Assembly: GCA_019426215.1 (NCBI GenBank)
Contig: CM033395.1
Span: 1,185,501 to 1,249,500 of the forward strand
Source: Buddleja alternifolia
Lineage: Eukaryota > Streptophyta > Magnoliopsida > Lamiales > Scrophulariaceae
Reading direction: 5' to 3'
Length of the DNA: 64,000 nucleotides
The notes below the pieces were generated by a model, which was not told where the DNA came from, made no database searches, and saw only the letters and a list, made by a program, of their open reading frames with translations. Position 1 is the first letter of the stretch; each line of letters starts with the position of its first letter. Below are positions 55,971 to 64,000 of this stretch, piece after piece. The position numbers were made by a program, and so were the translations under genes.

Positions 55971-56399
55971 ATGGTGGGGTCCACGAGGGGTAATTCATTT
56001 CTCAATCTACCGTAATCTTTTCTTTGTCCGCTAATTTGTTTTTGATTTTTTTTCTTGCATGGGACAGACGAAACGACATTGTTTTGCCTGATTGGCATTT
56101 CCCGCATCATTGTTTGGAATGTGATGTTCAAGCGGGCTGCTTTGGCCCACTAAGTGTAATTTCATTGTCCCATATTTTTTTTTTAAAAAAATGAAAGGCC
56201 AGGTGTGCTCTTTTTGTGGAGTACTATTTTCGGTGTCCTCTAATTTTTTTTGACACGCGAGTGAAGTAGGGAGTTAAATTGCTTTTTTAATTTATTCACA
56301 TGGGGTAAGTTGATTTTTTTTTTATCATAGGGGCTGGAGTAATAATAAAGGCGATCACAGGGGTGGGCATATTTTACCCTTTAGATTAGGTGTTATTCT
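55971..56399. other. Non-coding flank, no gene seen
   Basis: The only notable item is a run of T tracts and a GGGTGGGCATATTTTACCC stretch that could be a MITE edge. No coding frame was found. Confidence 0.35.
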
Positions 56400-56720
56400 A
56401 AAATAATTTATTCATGAACCTTTGATGGGTAAATATGTTAGAAATTTATTTATATATGATAAATTGTTAGATTCGGGACGGATTTATTGGGTGTAGAATG
56501 TAGTAGCAGGAGACCAAGAAATAGGTTGTGTTGATGCTTTTGTCGTAGAGCTAAATATATAATAGACAATTGCAAACATTATGGAAGTCTAAGGAATATT
56601 CTACTACTCGTAAATATTGCTTGAGACTATCGTATAAAAGGACCTACTTGTGCTGCTTGTTGGCTATGAAGGGAAGGGGGGTAAAATGAGCAACAAAAAG
56701 TTGAAAGACAAAGGTCATGG
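56400..56720. repeat. Paralogue (empty-site copy) of 3953-4680
   Basis: It matches the 4 kb segment from TTATTCATGAACCTTTGATGGG to GAGCAACAAAAAGTTGAAAG, without the 260 bp MITE, the 377 bp insertion or the Gypsy LTR. Downstream of 56720 the similarity cannot be followed because the 4 kb copy is interrupted. Confidence 0.7.
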
Positions 56721-57339
56721 ATGCCAAGAAGGCTATGGAAACCGAGTAGGGGAAGAGCTACAACTATGGCAACCCAGGGGCACAGAGGAACTGCAAGAAG
56801 CAAGTCGCTCTATATATATGTTATTTCTTGAAGTTTGGCTTGTCAATTGACAATAGTTATAAGATATTAGACAAGTGAAGACAATAGGTGATCTCTATAA
56901 CGGTAACAAATCCCAGCACATCGTCTTATTAATATAACAAACATGATTTTCTCTTATTTGGTATATAATACGTACACTTACCAAGAAGTTAATGAGGTTA
57001 CCATGAAATACAACAAAGTAAGAAGAATTCAAGTGACCATGCTATTGGAATTGAGGTAGTGCACACAAATACACTCTATATAGTCATATTAACAATATAC
57101 TTATTATGTCAATTTGTAATATTGTTATTAAAATAATAAAATAAACTTGCGCAATGTATATTGTTAGGACATCGTGGAAAGAAAATATAAGTACTATAAA
57201 AGTGGGACAAAATTAGTATTCTTGTTCGTGAGAAAAAAATATTTTATGTAGGGAAAATAGGATTATAGGAGTAGAAAGTTTTAAAATTAATAAAGACACA
57301 ATAGTTTTAACCTATAAAGTACGGACATTCTGAAAAATC
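56721..57339. other. Non-coding stretch, no gene seen
   Basis: It is AT-rich sequence. A 66-codon frame at 56650-56850 spans its left edge but matches no family I know. Confidence 0.35.
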
Positions 57340-57490
57340 ACCCGAGGTGGTGTCGGGCCCGTCCGGACACGGACTCGTCTCCGACACGGCAAATCCTTGT
57401 CCCTAATTTAAAATAAAAATTGGACACTGTGTTGGACACAACCAGGGGCGTGTCTGACACGGTGAGGATACCGATCACGGATGGACACTT
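57340..57490. repeat. GTGTCCGACACG-rich repeat fragment
   Basis: Palindromic motifs GTCCGGACACGGAC, TCCGACACGG and GTGTCTGACACGG recur within 150 bp. This is a known style of dispersed plant repeat. Class is undetermined. Confidence 0.4.
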
Positions 57491-57539
57491 TCTCTAAGAC
57501 ATTAAAACTGTGGGGTTCAAATTGTAAATAACAAGTTTT

Positions 57540-57702
57540 AAAATTTTCTAAATCTAATCCCCCAGGCAGCGGAAGCAGAAACATGCTCACTCCCACCCTC
57601 TGCAGAACAAGCTCAACGAAATCATTTTCTTCACCGCCATCGGCCGTGGCCGTCGCCTTCCCCGTCCCCGTCCCCGTCCCCAACTTCAAGCCACAATAGC
57701 AG
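57540..57702 (+). other. Possible host 5' exon
   Basis: A GC-richer block begins CAGGCAGCGGAAGCAGAAAC. An ATG at about 57576 opens ~38 codons (MLTPTLCRTSSTKSF...) rich in Ser, Thr and Pro, then a TAG stop. A plausible donor CAATAGCAG|GTTTATC follows directly, with TTCTTATTTTTTTAG downstream. It could be a 5' UTR exon or the start of a plastid-targeted protein; neither is established. Confidence 0.3.
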
Positions 57703-58320
57703 GTTTATCTTCTTATTTTTTTAGTTTTCTTTAAACTCCTATTTCACAAATTCAAAACCCTAAATCCCCAAATTGAATAAACCTATATTATTTCGAAATT
57801 ATTATGCTAATTAGGGATTAATTTTGCATAAACTGAACAAAAATTTCTTGAGTATTGATACTTTGATGAGAATGGTTTGTTAGTGCATAAAAGAATCTCT
57901 TTTGTTCCGTGAGTTATCGTTGTCTGGTGATGATTGTGGTGTTTATCGTGATGTTAATCTCAGGGTATGTCCTAAATTATAGCTTGATTATCCACTGAAT
58001 TAGAATTTAACTTATCATTGTCCTCAAGCTCACCATTGCTTGTTGTGTTTGTTTGATGGACTACTTACGCTTTGATTATACTCATATACTAGGAATAGAT
58101 TTGCATTTAAAGGAATTTCATGGTGTACATTGTACAAAAGGACCTCTTTTGTTTTCCAAATAAAGTTAAGAAGAAAAAATTGTCCCTTGCTGTTTTCTGC
58201 AGTGGCAGTAACCTTTGCTTATGAATATTAAGTGAAACTGATAAGTAATTGAATTTTTTGTAATGTATAGAGCTTTACGAAGAGACAAGTAAAATAAAAA
58301 TTTATATAATATATATATGT
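57703..58320. other. Intron-like AT-rich stretch
   Basis: It has pyrimidine-rich tracts before AG at several points, for example TGTTTTCTGCAG at about 58190-58201. No coding exon could be named. It may be intronic DNA downstream of the possible exon at 57540. Confidence 0.3.
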
Positions 58321-58520
58321 TTATTGGACAGCCGTGTCGACAAGTGCGACGGCAGCGGCGGGTCTTAAGAGAGGTGGCGGACCTTGGGTTAGAGCTTTGC
58401 TTTGTTTCTGTTGCAGAAGAAAAATGGGAGCGCGTGAGTTGAGGATTGAGATTTTGGGGGGGATTTCATGACATAATATTTTATTATTATTATTATTTTG
58501 GCCCATAAGTTGTATTGAAA
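58321..58520. repeat. Unit B copy 1 (truncated), exon-like
   Basis: It shares TTGGGTTAGAGCTTTGCTTTG and the GAAGAAAAATGGGAGCGCG text with 60580-60771 and, inverted, with 62640-62800. It ends at the hAT-like element at 58521. Confidence 0.8.
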
Positions 58521-59436
58521 TTAGGGATGTTCACGGTTTGGTTAACCGACCGAAACCGAATCGAAATCTAGATTTTCAGTTCAAATCGAAATCGAACCGA
58601 AATTTCGATTCGGTTTTGATTTTTCGAGAATTTTGATTTTCGGTTCAGTTTCAGTTTTTATGATCGGTTAACCAAACTGAACCGAAAACCGAAATGTTTA
58701 TAAATTATATATAATTTTATATTTATATTGGGGATTATTGTAGGAACTTTATAAACTTTAGGGGCTAAAATAAGAGGTTTTAAAACCCAACCCAAATAAA
58801 TCGACTTGGCTGAAGGATAAAAGATTGAAAAAATCAAAAATCAGTTGCTGTTTTGAAAAAATCAAAAATCAAAAACGATTCGAAATGGGTGATCTCCTTA
58901 TTGTTTATTAAATAAGTCAGTTGCTGTTTTTATTAGGAGTCTAGTTTGGCAAGTAATTAGGGTTAGTAGTAGTATAAATAGGATAGCTAGGGTTTTATTA
59001 TTTTTTATCAGATGATTTCTGATCATTGGGGCCTTTGGCTTTTGGGATCAAGAACGTGGTTCTTGATATTTGGGGCAAGAACGATTTGTTCTTGTTATTT
59101 ACTTATTTTCGTTTAATAAATTGTCTTTTTTTTTATCACTCATCAAAGACCGAATCCATTCGATTTCTAAAAAAGATTACTAATCGAAGCAATTGGATGT
59201 CCAACTATTTGAAATGTCATGACCCCTATAATTAATATTATTATATATATTTATATATATATATATATATACATTTCGGTTTTTGGTTCGGTTTGGTTGA
59301 CCGATCATGAAAACCGAAACCGAACCAAAAACTGAAATTCTCAAAAAATAAAAACCGAACTGAAAATATCGGTTCGAACCAAAAATCTCGATTTCAGTTC
59401 GGTTCAGTTGGTTAATCAAACCGTAAAAATCCCTAA
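58521..59436. mobile_element. hAT-like element with ~200-bp TIRs, 916 bp
   Basis: Left TTAGGGATGTTCACGGTTTG and right CAAACCGTAAAAATCCCTAA are inverted. The complementarity extends about 200 bp through CCGAAACCGAA and AACCGAAATG motifs to an AT tract. The interior (58745-59215) has a TATAAATAGG box and LTR-like text but no transposase. The inverted copy at 62631 lacks it. TIR start and style suggest hAT; the TSD is not clear. Confidence 0.7.
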
Positions 59437-60362
59437 TTATTTATAATTCAGAAATCTGTCTCTTACTTATCAAACAAAAACTAGTATTAGTGTAATTAAG
59501 ATTGGAAGAAGAATTGTTTGTCCCACGTAAACCATGAAGCAAAATTGATCTTCACTTAATAGAATGATCAACGCGTCTCTGTCTAACCACAACATCACCA
59601 CCCCGAGCAGTCCAGCACCTACACAACCACCTCTAACTAGAGCAGACAGCGGCTAGTGACATCGAAAAGCTGTGAAATAGATATTCTTAATTGACAATCA
59701 TACATGTTTACTGCAGTGTGTAAGTCTTGTACACACTTTACAGTGCTTGTATAGTATCCAAGCCATCTTCCAAAAAAGATACAGTGGCGAGGTTTGGACT
59801 CTTTGGAGGGGTGTAAACGAGTCGAACTCGAGATGAGCTTGTCACAAAAATTAAGGCTCGAGCTCGATGAGCCGAGTTTCTATAGCTCGAGCTTGATATG
59901 AAGAAAATGAGCTTAACAAATTCTTAAAACAACAAAACCTAATCAAAACAAAATTTAGGAAAAACATTTTCTTAAAAAAAAGGTTTCAAAAAAGCCAGTC
60001 TCACCGGCGGATGTGGCTTCAGTCGGTGGTTTGCGGTCTGAGGTGGTGATTCGCGCGCGGAGGGATGGTACGCGAAGAGGTGGCGCGCGGCGCTGGTGAT
60101 GGTGCCGTCACGCAACGAGGTGGTGGTGGCGGCTTTCCGATGCGGCTAAGGATGAGATGCGGGCGGTGGTGTAGGGTTTTCAATTTTTGGACTTTTGAGT
60201 TTTAAACTCGCGGGAGAGAAGACGGAGTGAACATATTACTTCGTTTCTTGTTGGGTAAAATACAATTTACACCCCTAAACGAACTATAACAAGTGTCACA
60301 TATAGTCCTTAAACTTTAAAATATACCAAAATACTCTCTCAAAAAAATTTATGAGTACTATT
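59437..60362 (-). repeat. Unit A copy 1, with a captured exon-like block
   Basis: It is the inverse of 61703-62630. On the minus strand at about 60235-60018 there is a GC-rich, exon-like block (AAACCCTACACCACCGCCCG ... CCACATCCGCCG) followed by a consensus donor GTGAGACTGG. The rest includes GAGTCGAACTCGAGATGAGC / GCTCGAGCTCGATGAGCC repeats of a non-autonomous DNA element. Confidence 0.7.
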
Positions 60363-60429
60363 AAATTGTATTGCTTCCAATTGAACCGAATATTATAGGG
60401 GTCATGACATTTCACCAGTATTTAGAAAT
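60363..60429. other. Short spacer between units A and B
   Basis: AT-rich sequence of 67 bp, not clearly present in the inverted copy. Confidence 0.4.
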
Positions 60430-60771
60430 TTAACCAATAATATAAAATTAAAGAGATTAAATAACTTAATATAATTTTTTTTACCTAGGATTTGGAAATT
60501 GGAATTGAGTGATTAAAGAATAAAGAGAGGGTCGAGGGTGTGTGTGAGAGGACTCTTCCGACAAGTGCGATAGTAGCGGCGAGTGCGACGGCAGTGGCGG
60601 ACCTTGAGAGAGCTTGAGAGAGGTGGCGGTCCTTGGGTTAGAGCTTTGCTTTGTTTTTGTTGCAGAAGAAAAATGGGAGCGCGTGAGTTGGGGATTGAGA
60701 TTTTGGGGGGATTTCATGACATAATTTTTTTTTATTATTATTATTATTTTGGCCCATAAGTTGTATTGAAA
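60430..60771 (-). repeat. Unit B copy 2, with exon-like ORF
   Basis: A minus-strand ATG at 60717 opens 78 codons (MKSPQNLNPQLTRSHFSS...) rich in Ser, Thr and Pro, ending at CCTAG|GTAAAA, a donor-like site. The same block occurs in plus orientation at 62680-62904. It looks like a captured or duplicated first exon, perhaps organelle-targeted; the gene is not recognised. Confidence 0.6.
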
Positions 60772-61090
60772 TTAGGGGTGTTCACGGTTTGGTTAACCGA
60801 CCGAAACTGAATCGAAATCTAGATTTTCGGTTCAAATCGAACCGAAATTTTCGATTCGGTTTTGATTTTTCGAGAATGTTGGTTTTCGGTTCGGTTTCAA
60901 TTTTCATGATCGGTTAACCAAACCGAACCGAAAACCGAAATGTTTATAAATTATATATAATTTTATATTTATTTTGGGGATTATTGTGGGAACTTTATAA
61001 ACTTTAGGGGATAAAATAAAAGGTTTAAAACCCAACCCAAATAAACCGACTTGGCTGAAGGATAAAAGATTGAAAAAATCAAAAATCAAA
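60772..61090. mobile_element. hAT-like element, left part only
   Basis: It matches 58521-58860 from TTAGGGGTGTTCACGGTTTG to AAAGATTGAAAAAATCAAAA, then diverges. No right TIR is found nearby. It lies at the same position next to unit B as the full element next to unit B copy 1. Confidence 0.7.
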
Positions 61091-61702
61091 CTGCACGAAC
61101 GAAAACAAACAACTACTGCACGAATCCTAATCTACCTTAATATCCTATTGCACGAACGAAAACAAACAACTAGTGGCGCTATTTACTAGGATAATGGCTT
61201 AGTGCTCCAATCCATTTAGGAAACTGAATGTAAGGGAAATTGAAAGATGTGACAGATGGCGTGGCGCACAAATAAAAAAGTGATTTAAATATGAAAAAAT
61301 TAGTTAACTTAATTTTTTGAATTCAAATAAAAAGATGAGTTATGCACTTTATATTGGATTTTTATTAATGTATATGAATTGTCCCTCGTAACTATTTCTT
61401 AGTTATATTAATGAAATAAAACTATTAAGTATCTTATGAGGCAAAATATAGTTAAAAAAAAAAGAATTTATTCAAATATGGACATTTATGACACTTGCTT
61501 AGGTTGTTCGTTCTATTCTATTAAATATATTAAGTTGAATATTTCATCATCAATTTCTAAATACTGATCAATTAGTCGCCTTTTATATTAATGAATATAA
61601 AAATAAATTGCACTAAATACAAAAAAAAAAAAAAACAGATGATTTTTTTTTTTAGTTTCTTATCCTCTTTTTTTGTAAGGTCACGTTGGGATCTACAATT
61701 TA
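61091..61702. other. Spacer, no gene seen
   Basis: A 23-bp direct repeat that includes TGCACGAACGAAAACAAAC occurs at about 61092 and 61149. The rest is AT-rich with poly-A and poly-T tracts at 61620-61670. Confidence 0.5.
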
Positions 61703-62630
61703 ACATTATTCATAAATTTTTTTGAGAGACTGTTTTGGTATATTTTAAAGTTTAAGGACCATAAGTGACACTTGTTATAGTTCGTTCAGGGGTGTAAATT
61801 GTATTTTACCCAACAAGAAACGAAGTAATATGTTCACTCCATCTTCTCTCCCGCGAGATTAAAACTCAAAAGTCCAAAAATTGAAAACCCTACACCACCG
61901 CCTGCATCTCATCCTTAGCCGCATCGGAAAGCCGCCACCACCACCTCGTCGCGTGACGGCACCATCACCAGTGCCGCGCGCCACCTCTTCGCGTACCATC
62001 CCTCTGCGCGCGAATCACCATCTCAGACCGCAAACCTCCGACTGAAGCCACATCCGCCGATGAGACTGGCTTTTTTGAAACCTTTTTTTCAAGAAAATGT
62101 TTTTCCTAAATTTTGTTTTGATTAGGTTTTGTTGTTTTAAGGATTTGTTGAGCTCGTTTTCTTCATATCAAGCTTGAGCTATAGAAACTCGGCTCATCGA
62201 GCTCGAGCCTTAATTTTTGTGACAAGCTCGTCTCGAGTTCGACTCGTTTACACCCCTCAAAGAGTCCAAACCTCGCCACTGTATCCTTTTTGGAACATGG
62301 CTTGAATACTATCCAACCACTGTAAAGTGTGTACAAGACTTACACACTGCAGTAAACATGTATGATTGTCAATTAAGAATATCTATTTCATAGCTTTTCG
62401 ATGTTACTACCCGCTGTCTGCTCTAGTCAGAGGTGGTTGTGTAGGTGCTGGACTGCTCGGGGTGGTGATGTTGTGGTTAGACAGAGACGTGTTGATCATT
62501 TTATTAAGTGAAGATCAATTTTGCTTCCTGGTTTACGTGGGACAACAATTCTTCTTTCCAATCTTAATTACATTAATACTAGTTTTTGTTTGATAAGTAG
62601 GAGACAGATTTCTGAATTATAAACATCCCT
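61703..62630 (+). repeat. Unit A copy 2 (inverted)
   Basis: It is the reverse complement of 59437-60362 with few differences. The exon-like block lies at about 61845-62060. Its donor reads CCGATGAGACTGG here, so the GT is lost, unlike copy 1. Confidence 0.75.
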
Positions 62631-62965
62631 AATTTCAATACAACTTATGGGCCTAAATAATAATAATAATAAAAAATTATGTCATGAAATCCCCCCAAAA
62701 TCTCAATCCCCAACTCGCGCTCCCATTTTTCTTCTGCAACAGAAACAAAGCAAGACTCTAACCCAAGGACCGCCACCTCTCTCAAGGTCCGCCGTTGCCG
62801 TCGCTCTCGCCGCTGCTGTCGCTCTTGTTGGAAGAGTCCTCTCAAACACACCCTCAACCCTCTGTTTATTCTTTAATTACTCAATTCCAATTTCCAAATC
62901 CTAGGTAAAAAAAATTATATTAAATTCTTTAATCTCTTTAATTTTATATTACTGGTTAAATTTGT
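62631..62965 (+). repeat. Unit B copy 3 (inverted), directly joined to unit A
   Basis: It is the reverse complement of 60430-60771. A plus-strand frame 62647-62904 contains LTQGPPPLSRSAVAVALAAA, an alanine/valine-rich segment that could be a transit or membrane segment. The join to unit A (about 62618-62632) has no hAT-like element. Confidence 0.7.
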
Positions 62966-63130
62966 AAATTTATATGCTGATTTTTTATTCAATTTTTTGA
63001 TTTTGTTAACCGAAATTTTTTTGGGTTAATTTTTTTTTTTTTGGGTTAAAATTCGGTTAACCGAATTTAACCGAAATTCATTCGGTTAAAACCGAATTCG
63101 GTTCGGTTCGAACCGAATGAACAGCCTATA
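62966..63130. repeat. CCGAA/TTCGG-rich repeat fragment
   Basis: AATTCGGTTAACCGAATTTA and CGGTTCGGTTCGAACCGAAT are self-complementary phrases similar to the TIRs of the hAT-like elements. Confidence 0.5.
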
Positions 63131-64000
63131 ATTTACCCCTATTAGTATTATTATTCAGTCCTCGGAGTAATATTTTGGCAAAAGCTCAAGTATTTTGATG
63201 ATAAAAATATTGTTGAATTTGAAATTTGATGATAAAGTTTCTGAAATTTATAAATATGATGAATATTTGATGAAATATATATTGCTGAAAATGATGTAGA
63301 GTACTTGTTCTTCGTAACACTTATTCTTTACCTTATTATTACTATTTTGATAATAACTACAATTTTGATATATTAGTTTACTTTTGCAATTATGCATCGT
63401 GCTTCGATAAGTCATGCTCCTCGCTGTATGCCAAAGGCCCTTTGTGCCAAGCCACACTATGCTCTGGAGTATTTAATCTTTCATCTCTCATTAATCTAAG
63501 TTTTAGAGGATTATGCTACACATGTTAGGATTTCATGAGATTCTTGAAACTAGATGTAGACGTTTCCTTACATATTGGAATACCATTTTTGTTTATTTTC
63601 TTTTGGATGGTGACTTGTCACGTTCTTCAGTTGTTGATGATTGTTTTGAATTGGCGTTAAGAGTTGTTGCAGGTGTTATTGAAGTTTACTTTCAGCATTT
63701 TGATACCTTCTCTTGATCTTCTTAAAGCGGATATATGAAATATTGGGTTTTAACTTGGAGGCTGGCACTCTCCTTGAAGTGCAAATCTTGTGTCTTTGCT
63801 AGGTTTCACTATTTCTCTTATTTGCTCACTTACGTAGTTTTTTGACTTGTTGGAAATGATGCGATTCCTGACGTTTTACGAACACAATTTTTAACCAACA
63901 TTGAAATGGTTTAAACCTGTTGAAAAAATATGTAATTACCAAAAAACTAATTTTTGATTATCCTTTTCATTTTTTATTCAATTTATGATTAATAGATCCA
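63131..64000. other. Right-end stretch, no gene identified
   Basis: A 67-codon frame at 63513-63716 and the text around CTTCAGTTGTTGATG and GTTGTTGCAGGTG could contain exon edges, but no family could be named. The rest is AT-rich. Confidence 0.3.

Noticed and set aside
63513..63716. 67-codon frame as a host exon
   Set aside because: No recognisable domain, no supporting splice pattern and no conserved partner in the window; listed only as part of an unidentified stretch.

Overview
This window is plant nuclear DNA, most likely from a eudicot. It is AT-rich, with no operon-like gene packing and no complete host gene that I can recognise. Almost all of it is transposable elements inserted into one another: Ty1/Copia and Ty3/Gypsy LTR retrotransposons, CACTA elements, Mutator-like MITEs, hAT-like repeats and a foldback element. 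Lineage names below come from motifs I recognise, not from a database search.

Layout. 1-4.7 kb: TCGA-rich tandem repeats, an ~860 bp foldback element, two TIR elements with 9-10 bp target-site duplications (TSDs), and a segment whose paralogue at 56.4 kb lacks the insertions. 4.68-8.18 kb: a plus-strand Gypsy remnant (5' LTR, PBS, decayed gag and protease, long non-coding tail, no reverse transcriptase). 8.18-14.16 kb: a minus-strand Copia element with gag-PR-INT-RT-RH and a truncated 3' LTR. 14.2-16.7 kb: two diverged LTRs with PBS, PPT and gag zinc-knuckle traces. 16.69-17.0 kb: two short exons of an unidentified host-like gene on the minus strand, cut off by an LTR.

18.63-38.19 kb: the main nest. 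A minus-strand Gypsy element of the Tat-like type has ~500 bp LTRs, gag and protease, and a spliced gene on the opposite strand near its 3' LTR. It was expanded from about 8.4 kb to 19.6 kb by a Copia-like solo LTR (itself holding a Sirevirus solo LTR), an Athila-like solo LTR inside the protease, and a 6.5 kb CACTA element inside gag. The CACTA element carries a transposase-24/Ulp1-like gene, which is interrupted by a second, 1.3 kb CACTA element. No RT, RNase H or integrase is seen in this Gypsy element or in its relative at 4.68 kb.

38.2-56 kb: an Athila-like ORF and 3' LTR, split by a 13.7 kb Sirevirus-type Copia element with gag, pol and a long third ORF with apparent introns. 56-64 kb: a paralogue of the 4 kb segment, a possible host 5' exon, and a set of duplicated and inverted units. 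Those units carry exon-like GC-rich pieces and a hAT-like TIR element, with one unit lacking the element.

Most reading frames are broken, so nothing here is likely to be a functional host gene as it stands. The value of the window lies in the insertion order (fixed by TSDs and empty sites), the non-autonomous Gypsy family with its antisense gene, the spliced Sirevirus third ORF, and the exon-bearing duplications at the right end.
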